From Selenomonas sp. AE3005 (lineage in GTDB: Bacteria; Bacillota; Negativicutes; Selenomonadales; Selenomonadaceae), in the NCBI RefSeq assembly GCF_000686945.1, contig NZ_KK366040.1, forward strand, positions 124,001 through 188,000: a stretch of DNA of 64,000 nt. Reading direction: 5' to 3'. Positions 44,231 through 54,804 of the stretch are shown here, piece after piece; the first letter of the stretch is position 1, and every line of letters starts with the position of its first letter. A program made the position numbers and the translations under genes. The notes under the pieces were generated by a model, which searched no databases, had not been told where the DNA came from, and saw nothing but the letters and a program-made list of their open reading frames with translations.

Positions 44231-44587
44231 CTATTCCTTATCTTTACAGAAAATCCCTGCCTTTTTCCCCAGGGAAAGGAAGGCCTTTTCCACCACGTTG
44301 CATTTCACATCCAGCATGGGCCGCCGGGCCACCAATAACAAGGCTATTCCCGGGCGCAGTTCATGACTGTGCAGGCGATAGCTTTCGCGCAGCAGCCGTT
44401 TCACACGGTTACGTTTCACCGCACAGCCCAGCTTTTTTCCAGCGGCAAACCCCACCTTGCCAGCCAGCTGCTCCGTTTCAAATACATAGAGAACAAAGTA
44501 GCGGTTGGCCAGGGACTTACCCTTACGGTACACCAACTGAAAGTCATTGCGGCGCTTCAGCATTCGCCGTCGCGGTAATGTAAACAT
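44231..44587 (-). CDS. rnpA: Ribonuclease P protein component
   Basis: A 118-residue basic protein that helps the RNase P RNA cut tRNA leaders. The RNR motif appears as KLGCAVKRNRVKRLLRESYR (~56-75), and the N-terminal LKRRNDFQLVYRKGKS is typical. The start is uncertain: ATG 44587 (MFTLPRRR) is the only ATG; TTG/GTG codons up to 44602 are alternatives and no good ribosome site is seen. It is downstream of rpmH with a hairpin between that may reduce its expression. Confidence 0.95.
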   Translation of the reverse strand: MFTLPRRRMLKRRNDFQLVYRKGKSLANRYFVLYVFETEQLAGKVGFAAGKKLGCAVKRNRVKRLLRESYRLHSHELRPGIALLLVARRPMLDVKCNVVEKAFLSLGKKAGIFCKDKE

Positions 44588-44633
44588 ACCTAAATTCACC
44601 AAAATCTATCTAAAAAATCGTTACTAAACTAAG

Positions 44634-44660
44634 AAAAAAGGTCACCGCTAAGTGACCTTG
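44634..44660 (-). terminator. Terminator/attenuator between rpmH and rnpA
   Basis: On the minus strand AGGTCAC pairs with GTGACCT around CTTAGCG-like loop bases and is followed by six T residues, 12 bases after rpmH. This would give more L34 than RnpA from one transcript. Confidence 0.78.
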
Positions 44661-44669
44661 CTGTAAAAT

Positions 44670-44804
44670 TTATGCCGAAAGCTTCTTTCTGCCACGCTGG
44701 CGTCTTCTCTTCAAAACGAGACGGCCGCCCTTCGTCTTCATGCGCTCACGGAAGCCATGAGTCTTCTTTCTCCAATGGTTGTTCGGCTGAAAAGTCATTT
44801 TCAT
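44670..44804 (-). CDS. rpmH: 50S ribosomal protein L34
   Basis: A 44-residue, very basic ribosomal protein: it begins [18 protein letters not shown] and ends in [12 protein letters not shown] with the internal [14 protein letters not shown]. This small gene marks the left boundary of the origin. AGGAGG lies 10 bases upstream of the ATG. Confidence 0.98.
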   Translation of the reverse strand: MKMTFQPNNHWRKKTHGFRERMKTKGGRLVLKRRRQRGRKKLSA

Positions 44805-44959
44805 TCGGTAAACACCTCCTTAACCTGTTTTTATTCTGATATTCTCTGTCGTATAGAAGCAAGGCATCAGAAATTGCTAATCTAAGCTCTCATTCGCAGG
44901 AAATTTGCATCCTCGCGCTAAGAATCACTATGAATTATAGCCTAAGCCCTGTGTGGTGT

Positions 44960-45210
44960 CAATATTTTATCCACTTATTTTTGCTGTCAATCTGGGGATA
45001 ATTTTCGTTTTTATCAGCTTATCCACGGAAAAACTGTTGATAACTCCGAATTATTTTGATAAGATATTGTTGATAATTTTGCGGAAAACTCTACAAGACG
45101 TATTTTTCGGGAGTATTTGACTCCCGCCTTTTTATCCCATTTTGCCGCCTCTCTCCTGCGGAAACCTTCATTTATCCACAACTGTGGATAATAATGTGGA
45201 TAATTTTATG
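44960..45210. other. oriC part 1: DnaA-box cluster upstream of dnaA
   Basis: AT-rich rpmH-dnaA gap with TTATCCAC-type boxes: 44967-44975 (TTATCCACT), 45019-45027 (TTATCCACG), 45035-45043 and 45068-45076 (TGTTGATAA, variant boxes on the other strand), 45172-45180 (TTATCCACA), 45183-45191 and 45195-45203 (TGTGGATAA). The last three form a tight group 58 bases ahead of dnaA and probably autoregulate it. With the second cluster behind dnaA this is a bipartite origin as in Bacillus. The sequence 44821-44960 shows nothing specific. Confidence 0.93.
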
Positions 45211-45260
45211 CACTTGTGGAAACTTTTTTCTAATTCTATACGCAGAAAGGAACTTAATAC

Positions 45261-46676
45261 ATGGAGCAATCACAGCTGCAAGCTGTTTGGGCACAGATTT
45301 TAGATAGCATGAAGGAACAGCTCGCCCCCTCGGCTTTTAATTGGCTCAACCCCATCCAGCCCCTCTCCCTCTCCGATTCTGAACTCGTTCTTGGTACCCA
45401 GACCGAAATGGCCAAGGAATGGATAGCAGGTCACTATCAGACATTTATTGAAGATGCTGTCAGTGAGGTACTGGGAGCACAAAAAAACATAACCTTTACG
45501 GTAGTTGCCGAAGAAACACCTGCCGAAACCACACATGTTGTGGCCAGCAGCCGGAGCAATAAAGACAATCCCAATCAGGGCAGTCTCTTTACCGAGGGCG
45601 ATAACAGCGCTGAAACTGCAGCTGAAACTCATATTGTCGCCCCAGGCGATAATTCATCACTCAATCCTAAATATACATTTGATACTTTCGTAACCGGCAA
45701 GTCCAATAACTTTGCCCATGCGGCTGCCATGGCCGTAGCCGATAAACCCGGCAAGACTTACAACCCCTTCTTTATGTACGGCGGTGTAGGTCTGGGCAAA
45801 ACCCATCTCATGCATGCCATTGGCAACCGGGTACTGAAAAATCATCCGGATATGCGCGTACTCTACGTATCCAGTGAACAGTTTACCAACGAAATCATTC
45901 AGGCCATTCAGCAGGGTACGTCGGATAAGTTCCGTCAGAAGTACCGCAACATCGATGTGCTGCTGATTGACGATATTCAGTTTATTTCCGGCAAAACCAG
46001 TACACAGGAAGAATTCTTCCATACCTTTAACACCCTTTATGATGCCCAAAAACAGGTTATCCTGTCCTCCGATAGGCCGCCCCGGGAAGTGGAACGCTTA
46101 GAAGAACGCCTCCGTTCCCGTTTTGAATGGGGACTTACGACGGATATTCAGGCACCGGACCTCGAAACACGCATCGCCATTTTAAAGACCAAGGCCCAAA
46201 GCGACCATTACAGTGTGCCTGATGATGTACTGGTTTACATCGCCAGCCGCATCGACAGCAACATTCGTGAGCTGGAAGGTGCCTTGACCAAGGTGGCAGC
46301 CTACGCCTCCCTGACCAAGCGGCCGATGAACACCGACCTGGTAGCCGAGGCCCTGAAAGACATTCTGCCCTCAGGCAAGACCAAGGAAATTACGATGGAT
46401 GTCATTCAGGAAATTGTTGCCTCCTACTTCAAAATTAAGGTTGAGGACCTGCAGTCCAAAAAGCGGACACGCACCATTGCCTACCCACGGCAGATTGCCA
46501 TGTACCTGTGCCGCTCCCTGACTGATACGTCCCTGCCACAGATTGGCCAGTTCTTTGGCGGCCGTGACCATACTACCGTCATTCACGCCTTTGAAAAAGT
46601 CAGCCAGGAAAAGGAAAGCGACAGCAATCTTAACTCTATCCTCAACGAGCTGATAGAACGCGTCCAGAAGGTCTAA
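45261..46676 (+). CDS. dnaA: Chromosomal replication initiator DnaA
   Basis: A 471-residue AAA+ initiator that binds the DnaA boxes on both sides of its own gene and opens oriC. Domain I (1-~85, [12 protein letters not shown]) is followed by a variable linker, the AAA+ module (P-loop [16 protein letters not shown] ~170, [12 protein letters not shown] Walker B) and the C-terminal DNA-binding domain with [11 protein letters not shown]. All motifs are intact and length is normal. GAAAGGAA precedes the ATG. Confidence 0.99.
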   Translation: MEQSQLQAVWAQILDSMKEQLAPSAFNWLNPIQPLSLSDSELVLGTQTEMAKEWIAGHYQTFIEDAVSEVLGAQKNITFTVVAEETPAETTHVVASSRSNKDNPNQGSLFTEGDNSAETAAETHIVAPGDNSSLNPKYTFDTFVTGKSNNFAHAAAMAVADKPGKTYNPFFMYGGVGLGKTHLMHAIGNRVLKNHPDMRVLYVSSEQFTNEIIQAIQQGTSDKFRQKYRNIDVLLIDDIQFISGKTSTQEEFFHTFNTLYDAQKQVILSSDRPPREVERLEERLRSRFEWGLTTDIQAPDLETRIAILKTKAQSDHYSVPDDVLVYIASRIDSNIRELEGALTKVAAYASLTKRPMNTDLVAEALKDILPSGKTKEITMDVIQEIVASYFKIKVEDLQSKKRTRTIAYPRQIAMYLCRSLTDTSLPQIGQFFGGRDHTTVIHAFEKVSQEKESDSNLNSILNELIERVQKV

Positions 46677-46699
46677 GACGCAGTACAGCCTGTCAACAG

Positions 46700-46930
46700 G
46701 CATGCCGTGGATAACCTTGTGGAAAGCCAGATGGTTTTCTTGTCAATAAAATGTGGATAAAAAGCAGGGGAGATTATCACCGTGGATTATGTGGATAACC
46801 TCCCCTCTAGTTATAAACAAATTACTAACAGCTAATCTGTCGATAACCAATAAGCGCAGCAGGCTTTTCCACATTTCCACAGGGCCTACTACTACTACGG
46901 CTATTTATTTATATATTTAGAGAGTAATAT
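46700..46930. other. oriC part 2: DnaA boxes, DnaA-trio and unwinding element
   Basis: The dnaA-dnaN gap holds boxes at 46706-46714 (CGTGGATAA), 46752-46760 and 46790-46798 (TGTGGATAA), 46838-46846 (TGTCGATAA), 46865-46873 (TTTTCCACA) and 46873-46881 (ATTTCCACA). The last two are followed by GGGCC, then CTACTACTACTA (46886-46897), i.e. four 3'-GAT trios on the minus strand, then the AT-rich TATTTATTTATATATTTA. Box, GC clamp, trio and AT tract in this order form the basal unwinding system known from Bacillus, pointing toward dnaN. Confidence 0.9.
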
Positions 46931-46956
46931 TAAAAAAAAGAAAGGGTCTATCCAAG

Positions 46957-48069
46957 ATGAAAATAACCTGTTCCAAAAGCGAAATGGTCAATGCCCTGCA
47001 GATCGTCACCAAGGCCATAGCCTCTAAACCCCAAACGCCCATCCTCTCTGGTATTTTTCTGAGAGCAGAGAATGGTATCTTAGAGATGCAAGCCACCAAT
47101 AATGAGATAGGCCTGATAAACAAGATACCTGCCGAAGTTGAGGAATCCGGGCAAATTGCCCTTGGTGGCCGTTATTTACTCGAAGTTATCCGCAAAATGC
47201 CTGGGGATAGCCTGACACTCAGTTATAACCGTACTGAAAAAATCGTCAATATAACTTCAGGACAGGCCAATTTTACCCTGCTCAGCATGAACGCTGCCGA
47301 ATTCCCGACCATCAAAGAAATCGAAAGCACGGTAGATTTCACAATTAAAGATAATGTACTGCGTTCTTTAATTAAGAAAACAGTATTTGCCTGCTCCAAA
47401 GATGAATCCCGTCCTGTATTCACCGGCTGCTCCCTGGAAGTTGCTGACAACAAAATCACCATGGCAGCTACGAATATGCACAGACTGGCTGTTAAATATG
47501 AACAGTTAAATGACGAGCTCGGCAATATTAAAGTCATCATTCCGTCGCTGATTTTGCAGGAACTGCTGCACAATATGACATCGGAAATCCCGTCAGATGT
47601 TCATGTAAGCTGCAATTTCAATCAAATCAGCTTTGCCTTTGATAATCTCTACATGACTTCCCGTCTGATTGAAGGGGCATTCCCGGATTACAACAATGTT
47701 ATTCCGGCTAATCACACCACTTTGGTAACACTGGACTCGGCGGAATTCAATGCCGCTGTTGACCGTGTTTCCCTTATTTCCCGGTCAGGCGATTACAATG
47801 TCATCAAATTAGAATTTGCCAATTCCCAGCTGGTGATTTCTTCCAATAACCCCGATGTGGGTAATGCTGTGGAAACCATTCCGGCCTCTATCGAAGGCCC
47901 GGATATCACCATTGCTTTCAATGCCCAGTACATCATCGATGTGATGAAGAATATAGACAGCAATAAGTGTGAACTGCGTCTGACGCAGCCACTCTCCCCC
48001 ATCACCATCCGCGAAGAGCATTATGATGCCTTTATCTATGTGGTAACGCCGGTACGTACGGCTCACTAA
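46957..48069 (+). CDS. dnaN: DNA polymerase III beta subunit (sliding clamp)
   Basis: A 370-residue ring-forming clamp that tethers DNA polymerase III and many repair proteins. The three-domain pattern is complete, opening MKITCSKSEMVNALQIVTKA and ending PITIREEHYDAFIYVVTPVR with the family's typical C-terminal YVVTPVR. GAAAGGG precedes the ATG. It follows the oriC unwinding element and is 11 bases from the next gene. Confidence 0.98.
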   Translation: MKITCSKSEMVNALQIVTKAIASKPQTPILSGIFLRAENGILEMQATNNEIGLINKIPAEVEESGQIALGGRYLLEVIRKMPGDSLTLSYNRTEKIVNITSGQANFTLLSMNAAEFPTIKEIESTVDFTIKDNVLRSLIKKTVFACSKDESRPVFTGCSLEVADNKITMAATNMHRLAVKYEQLNDELGNIKVIIPSLILQELLHNMTSEIPSDVHVSCNFNQISFAFDNLYMTSRLIEGAFPDYNNVIPANHTTLVTLDSAEFNAAVDRVSLISRSGDYNVIKLEFANSQLVISSNNPDVGNAVETIPASIEGPDITIAFNAQYIIDVMKNIDSNKCELRLTQPLSPITIREEHYDAFIYVVTPVRTAH

Positions 48070-48080
48070 GGAGGATTTAT

Positions 48081-48302
48081 ATGGCAGCAGCTATTATCGA
48101 TGTGGAAATAGAAACGGAAGAAATTCAGCTGGATCAGTTTCTCAAATGGGCTGGTGTGCTGGCGTCCGGCGGAGAAGTAAAGGCCCTGCTGGCCGACGGT
48201 CTCATCAAACGCAATGGTGAGAAGGAAAGCGCCCGGCGCCGCAAGCTGCACGCTGGTGACGTCATCGAAATCGAGGGCATGGGGGCCTGGCGGGTGAAGT
48301 AA
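48081..48302 (+). CDS. S4-domain RNA-binding protein (YaaA/RlbA type)
   Basis: A 73-residue protein made of one S4 RNA-binding fold: IQLDQFLKWAGVLASGGEVK, ALLADGLIKRNG and RRRKLHAGDVIEIEG. This small gene lies between dnaN and recF in most Firmicutes and is thought to act on ribosomal RNA or ribosome assembly. GGAGG is just upstream of the ATG; its stop overlaps the recF start (TAATG). Confidence 0.95.
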   Translation: MAAAIIDVEIETEEIQLDQFLKWAGVLASGGEVKALLADGLIKRNGEKESARRRKLHAGDVIEIEGMGAWRVK

Positions 48303-49405
48303 TGCATATTTATACATTACGCTTAAGAAATTATCGGAACTATTATTCGCTGGAACTGACATTTGACCCCAATATCAATGTTTTTCTGGGGCCTAATGCC
48401 CAGGGCAAGACCAATGTGATAGAGGCTGTTTACTATGCCTCTTTGGGACGTTCCCATCGCACCAGTACTGATAATGACTTAATCAGCTGGGAAATGCCGG
48501 GCGGCAGTATTTCTTTGGACTTTGACCGCCTCGGGGTGCAGAACAGGCTGGATTTTCAATTCAGCCAAAACAAACGGCGCCGTATACTTTTAAATGAACA
48601 TCCCATCCGGCCCAAGGAACTGGTCGGGAATCTTAATACAGTGTTGTTTTCCCCGGAGGATTTATTTCTCATCAAGGGAGCGCCGGCAGGACGCCGGCGT
48701 TTTTTGGACGGAGAAATAAGCCAGGCCAGTCCGGCTTATTACCATGAGTTGAATAAATATGGGAAAATCATCACGCAGCGCAATAATCTGCTGAAAAAAA
48801 TCCGGGAACGGCAGGCCACTATAGATATGCTGGAACTGTGGGACACCCAGCTGGTTGATAGTGCGGTTAAAATCGTCACCAAGCGTCTGGCGGCGGTAAA
48901 AAAATTAAATATGCTGGCTAACCTAATGCAGCGGCGTATTTCCGGCAACATCGAGAATCTGGCAATTACCTATGACATACATGGGGCCGCTGGGGAAAAT
49001 GTGACAAATGACCTGGTTTCATGGTATAATAAAGAGCTTGTTGCACATCGTCAGGTGGACATTATGCGTGGTTCCACCGGTCGTGGGCCGCATTTGGACG
49101 ATATAATTTTGACCGTAAATGGGATAAATCTGCGTTCCTTCGGCTCACAGGGACAACAGCGTACTGGTGTATTGTCTCTTAAATTAGCCGAGCTCGAATT
49201 TTTACGCTCGGAAACGGGGGAATATCCTGTACTGCTGCTGGACGATGTGATGAGTGAACTTGATGTATCAAGGCGGACAAAGTTACTGGAATTCATTCGT
49301 CATGAGCGGATTCAGACTATGATTACAGCCACAGACGAGGCCTATTTCCCGGCCGAGAAAATCGGAACTTATTACCGGGTGGCGGCCGGGGTGATTACGA
49401 GGTAA
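48302..49405 (+). CDS. recF: DNA replication/repair protein RecF
   Basis: A 367-residue SMC-like ATPase that loads RecA at gaps with RecO and RecR. Walker A GPNAQGKTNVIEAVYY (~30-45), the family segment LLIKGAPAGRRRFLDGEIS-like region at ~115-135, signature GSQGQQRTGVLSLKLAE (~282) and Walker B LLLDDVMSELD (~305) are all present. Start overlaps the S4 gene's stop by one base, so translation is coupled. Confidence 0.98.
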   Translation: MHIYTLRLRNYRNYYSLELTFDPNINVFLGPNAQGKTNVIEAVYYASLGRSHRTSTDNDLISWEMPGGSISLDFDRLGVQNRLDFQFSQNKRRRILLNEHPIRPKELVGNLNTVLFSPEDLFLIKGAPAGRRRFLDGEISQASPAYYHELNKYGKIITQRNNLLKKIRERQATIDMLELWDTQLVDSAVKIVTKRLAAVKKLNMLANLMQRRISGNIENLAITYDIHGAAGENVTNDLVSWYNKELVAHRQVDIMRGSTGRGPHLDDIILTVNGINLRSFGSQGQQRTGVLSLKLAELEFLRSETGEYPVLLLDDVMSELDVSRRTKLLEFIRHERIQTMITATDEAYFPAEKIGTYYRVAAGVITR

Positions 49406-49409
49406 CAGC

Positions 49410-50360
49410 ATGGCAAGGCGTACACCGGGACTGGAACGTCCGGACACCATTATCAAAAAGACCATCCACCATATGGGCAAGCCGGCAGAATTGAAGTACT
49501 ATATGCACTGGGTACTTTGGCATTGGCCGGATATTGTGGGGGAGTTTATTGCCCGCAATACGGAGGTGCAGGGGATTCGCAAGGATGTACTGTATCTCTA
49601 TAGCGATAATGCTGCCCTGCGCAATGAATTGCAGATGATGATGCCGCAGATAGTCCAGCAGGTCAATAACTTTGCCGGGCAAAAGATGATAACCAAGGTG
49701 GTTTTCGGCAAGCGTTGGGATAAAGCCGATACTGAGGGGCTGGAGGAAATCAGGCTGGCTCAGCAGGAAAAAGAGGAAAATCTCGGTGCCCAGCGGCGTA
49801 AAGTTCCCTTGTCACCCGTGGAAATGCAGCAGGCTGAACAGCTGGCTGCCCAGGCCAGTGACGCGGAAATTGGCACAGCTGCCGGCAATGTCTACCGCAA
49901 ATACCTGCAAATGCAAAAGCTGCGACAGCAGAGCAATTGGCAAAAATGCCCGGAGTGCGGCCGGCTGATGGAGCCGGAGTCCAGACTGTGTCCGGAATGC
50001 AGCCGCAGGGAACGGGAGCAGGTGACAGCCGCTGTACGACAGGTGCTCAGAGATATGCCTTGGGCAAGGTACAAGGAAGTGCACGAATTTGTGCCTCTGT
50101 GTACCCCAAAAATCATCAATGAACAGCGGGCCGCAATGGTACAGCAGCTGGCCGCGGAAGTGGAGGCCGGTGATACCAAAAGCATGAAGGCCAAAACCCT
50201 GGTTATGCTTTATCGCTGTTTGCCGCCGGAGCAGCTGAACGAAGATAATATCACCAGAACAATCTATGATTTGCGGTTTGACCTGCATCGGCCACGTGAT
50301 TATAAAGCACCCCGGCGCTACGATGTGATAAAACTGGGTAAACGCAGGCAAGGCAGTTAG
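49410..50360 (+). CDS. DUF721/DciA-family protein with a zinc ribbon
   Basis: A 316-residue protein. Residues ~1-100 form a DUF721 (DciA) domain (WVLWHWPDIVGEFIARNTEV, LYLYSDNAALRNELQMM), the fold of the DnaB-helicase operator DciA. After a charged linker there is a four-Cys zinc ribbon (CPECGRLMEPESRLCPEC, ~178-195) and a helical C-terminal half with no known motif. Plain DciA proteins are about half this length. It lies between recF and gyrB, 4 bases after recF, which fits a role in replication initiation or helicase loading. Role is inferred from the domain and place. Confidence 0.82.
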   Translation: MARRTPGLERPDTIIKKTIHHMGKPAELKYYMHWVLWHWPDIVGEFIARNTEVQGIRKDVLYLYSDNAALRNELQMMMPQIVQQVNNFAGQKMITKVVFGKRWDKADTEGLEEIRLAQQEKEENLGAQRRKVPLSPVEMQQAEQLAAQASDAEIGTAAGNVYRKYLQMQKLRQQSNWQKCPECGRLMEPESRLCPECSRREREQVTAAVRQVLRDMPWARYKEVHEFVPLCTPKIINEQRAAMVQQLAAEVEAGDTKSMKAKTLVMLYRCLPPEQLNEDNITRTIYDLRFDLHRPRDYKAPRRYDVIKLGKRRQGS

Positions 50361-50373
50361 AAGGAGGCAAGTG

Positions 50374-50691
50374 ATGTTTCTCCATTTGGGTAATGGCATA
50401 TCTGTGCGCACCAAGGAAGTGGTGGCTATTCATGATTATGCTATCTTTGCCAAGGGAACAGGCAGTGAATTTTTGAATAGGGAACAGGCGGCAGGCCGCC
50501 TGGTAAACACCTTGCCGGCTGAAATAAAGAACAATGACGGGGCGCGCAAGTCCCTGATTATTACTGATGACAAAACTTATCTGTCGGCTATTTCACCGTG
50601 GACTTTAAAGCGGCGGTCGCAGATGATTTACGATACAATGGATAGTGATAAGGACCTTTCCGAACTTGTGGCGGAAGAGGCAGAGCTTTGA
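50374..50691 (+). CDS. RemB-like protein (DUF370, YaaB type)
   Basis: A 105-residue protein beginning MFLHLGNGISVRTKEVVAI, the typical opening of the YaaB/RemB group encoded between recF and gyrB in Firmicutes. The C-terminal SLIITDDKTYLSAISPWTLK segment also matches. In Bacillus RemB is needed for normal matrix-gene expression together with RemA. ATG 50374 follows AAGGAGG by 6 bases; a GTG one codon earlier is too close. Confidence 0.88.
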   Translation: MFLHLGNGISVRTKEVVAIHDYAIFAKGTGSEFLNREQAAGRLVNTLPAEIKNNDGARKSLIITDDKTYLSAISPWTLKRRSQMIYDTMDSDKDLSELVAEEAEL

Positions 50692-50694
50692 TGA

Positions 50695-52707
<2,013 letters not shown>

Positions 52708-52718
52708 TATATTTTTAA

Positions 52719-52746
52719 TTGACATTTCGCTTGGTTATGGTAAACT
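52719..52746 (+). promoter_or_regulatory. Promoter of the Mn riboswitch-terC-htpX unit
   Basis: TTGACA (52719-52724) and TAAACT (52741-52746) with 16-base spacing, directly ahead of the riboswitch. Confidence 0.75.
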
Positions 52747-52761
52747 AAGCGTATGAATCCC

Positions 52762-52894
52762 GTACAAGGGGAGTAGCTGAACGGTCAGATATCGTCAGTA
52801 CGGTGCGCAGCACCCGGTATGACCGGCTATATTTAGTAAGCGAGACCTTGTCTTACAGCAGCCTGTGGGCGAAGTGTAAGGCAAGGTCTTTTTG
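52762..52894 (+). ncRNA. yybP-ykoY manganese riboswitch with terminator
   Basis: The leader shows the two conserved boxes of the yybP-ykoY family, CAAGGGGAGTAGCTG (52766-52780) and AAGCGAGACCTTG (52838-52850), separated by paired arms GTCAGTACGG and ACCCGG/ACCGGC. A stem AGACCTTGTCTTACA with TGTAAGGCAAGGTCT (52843-52857 and 52875-52889) followed by TTTTT competes with the second box. Mn binding should prevent termination and turn on the downstream TerC-family gene, the standard target of this riboswitch. Confidence 0.92.
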
Positions 52895-52935
52895 TATATT
52901 GATTTTTGTGTAGAAAAAGGAGATTGACGAAAGAT

Positions 52936-53658
52936 ATGGAATCTATATTTGCAGGAATGTTCAGCCCCGAGTGGCTGGCGGCATTTTCCGGGATTTTGCT
53001 GTTGGATATTCTGCTCTCAGGTGACAATGCCATTCTCATTGCGCTGGCCTGCCAGAATCTGCCGGCACATAATCGCAAAAAGGCGATTTTTATCGGTGGT
53101 TTCGGTGCGGTGTTTATCCGCATTGTATGTACGCTTTTTGCTACCAGCGTGCTGGCAGCTCCTTATATCGAGTTTGTCGGCGGTGTGGCGCTGCTCTACA
53201 TCGCGGTGAAACTGCTGACGGACCACAAGGACGGCGATAAGGAAGGCGGTGCAGCTCCGGCCAGCTTTGGCGCAGCTGTGCGGACGATTCTCGTGGCTGA
53301 TTTCATCATGAGTATTGATAATATCCTGTCTTTGGCCGGTGTGGCCAACACTGTGCCCGAGGGCAAGTGGAGCCTTATCATTTGTGGTTTGTTGATTTCC
53401 ATTCCTATTGTGCTCTTTGGGGCGCAGGTATTCCTGAAACTCATGCAGAAGGTACCTGCTCTTATCTATGGCGGTGCAGCTATCCTGGGCTGGACGGCAG
53501 CGGCTCTGATGGTGGCCGATAAGGGCCTGGGCATGTACTTTGCTCCCTATGAACTGGAAATGAAGATATGCTTTGTGGCAATTGTTCTGAGACTTGGTTA
53601 TTATTTGAACAAGCGTTATGAGAAAGAAGAAAAGTTAGGAGTGACGGATAATGAATAA
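52936..53658 (+). CDS. TerC-family membrane protein (probable Mn exporter, YjbE type)
   Basis: A 240-residue protein with seven hydrophobic helices. The two TerC motifs are clear: [18 protein letters not shown] (~22-40) and [16 protein letters not shown] (~128-143), whose acidic residues bind metal. TerC proteins such as Alx, YceF and YkoY export manganese, sometimes to load exported enzymes. Control by a Mn riboswitch immediately upstream supports this. AAGGAG is 13 bases from the ATG at 52936; a TTG at 52924 is an alternative start. It overlaps htpX by 8 bases. Confidence 0.92.
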   Translation: MESIFAGMFSPEWLAAFSGILLLDILLSGDNAILIALACQNLPAHNRKKAIFIGGFGAVFIRIVCTLFATSVLAAPYIEFVGGVALLYIAVKLLTDHKDGDKEGGAAPASFGAAVRTILVADFIMSIDNILSLAGVANTVPEGKWSLIICGLLISIPIVLFGAQVFLKLMQKVPALIYGGAAILGWTAAALMVADKGLGMYFAPYELEMKICFVAIVLRLGYYLNKRYEKEEKLGVTDNE

Positions 53659-54499
53659 CCTGAAAACCTTAATGCTGATGGTGCTGTTAGGTGCCATTAT
53701 GATTTTTATCGGCGGCCTCGTGGGCGGCAAGGGCGGCATGATGGTCATGCTGATGATTTCCCTGGGTATGAACTTCTTTTCCTACTGGTTCAGTGATTCG
53801 GTGGTGCTTAAGATGTACAACGCCCAGGAAGTAAGCCGGGATGACGCACCGCAGTTATACGGTCTGGTAGAGAATCTGGCTGCCAATGCGCAGCTGCCTA
53901 TGCCCCGTGTGTACATCATCAATGAAGATACGCCGAATGCCTTTGCTACGGGACGTAATCCGTCCCATGCGGCTGTGGCGGTAACCACGGGGATTATGCG
54001 GGCTTTAGATTATAATGAGTTGTCCGGCGTCCTCGGGCATGAACTGGCTCATGTCAAGAACCGTGATATCCTGACGGGCACGATTGCGGCCATGATGGCT
54101 ACGGTTATCACTTATACGGCCCAGTTCTTTGCCTTCTTCGGCGGCCGCAGTGATGATGATGAAGGCGGTAATCCGATTGCAGCGCTCGTCATGGCCCTGT
54201 TAGCTCCTTTGGCTGCCAGTCTCATTCAGATGGCGATTTCCCGTTCCCGGGAGTATGAGGCTGACCATGATGGTGCCGAAATTTGCGGCAATGCCAATTA
54301 TCTGGCTGATGCCTTGGAAAAAATTGAGTATTATGCCTTGAATGGCCGCCAGATGAGTGATGCCACGCCGGCCACGGCGCACATGTTTATCATCAATCCG
54401 TTCAGCGGTATTGGTTCTACCATGAGCAGGCTGTTCAGCACGCATCCGCAGACCAGCGAACGTATCGCCCGCCTGCGTGCTCAGGCTAACGGCAGATAA
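53651..54499 (+). CDS. htpX: Membrane zinc metalloprotease HtpX
   Basis: A 282-residue M48 protease that degrades misfolded membrane proteins. Two N-terminal membrane helices, the zinc motif [12 protein letters not shown] (~130-141), two more hydrophobic segments, the third ligand in [13 protein letters not shown] (~203) and the C-terminal [16 protein letters not shown] are as in the family. Its start overlaps the TerC stop, so it is translationally coupled and shares the Mn riboswitch, an uncommon combination that ties membrane quality control to manganese status. Confidence 0.95.
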   Translation: MNNLKTLMLMVLLGAIMIFIGGLVGGKGGMMVMLMISLGMNFFSYWFSDSVVLKMYNAQEVSRDDAPQLYGLVENLAANAQLPMPRVYIINEDTPNAFATGRNPSHAAVAVTTGIMRALDYNELSGVLGHELAHVKNRDILTGTIAAMMATVITYTAQFFAFFGGRSDDDEGGNPIAALVMALLAPLAASLIQMAISRSREYEADHDGAEICGNANYLADALEKIEYYALNGRQMSDATPATAHMFIINPFSGIGSTMSRLFSTHPQTSERIARLRAQANGR

Positions 54500-54513
54500 A
54501 CCTGTAGACAGCA

Positions 54514-54638
54514 AAAAGCCCGGAATATTTATTCCGGGCTTTTTTATTGAAAAAATAACAAAAGCAGGAACTACCGAACGTTCCTGCTTTTGCCGCCTCT
54601 ATACCTTCTGCCTACAACGATACACTACATATCGTTGT
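54514..54638 (+). terminator. Terminator plus two further hairpins after htpX
   Basis: Hairpin 1 (AAGCCCGGAAT/ATTCCGGGCTT, 54516-54541) ends in a T run and is the htpX terminator. Two more perfect stems follow: AAAAGCAGGAAC/GTTCCTGCTTTT (54560-54591) and ACAACGATA/TATCGTTGT (54614-54638), the latter close to CCCTTTTTT. The remaining gap up to 54804 is AT-rich with no other evident feature. Confidence 0.85.
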
Positions 54639-54804
54639 TCTCCCTTTTTTATAATACAACATTTGCCTAGTGATTTCAATAGAAAAAATGGAGTTTAGGT
54701 AAATTTATGAAAAAGGGATTAGAGAATTTCTGGCGAATATAATAATATAGTATACGATTACGCAATACTGTAAAATTATAGCACTGATTTTGGGAGGGGT
54801 TGCC

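Noticed and set aside
44590-44602. GTG/TTG starts lengthening RnpA
   Set aside because: No ribosome site; the alignment with known RnpA starts at the basic segment. Left open as alternatives only.
50290-50300. CACGTG-containing sequences elsewhere (such as 7850, 20470, 50291) as further parS sites
   Set aside because: Flanking bases do not match the TGTTNCACGTGAAACA consensus.
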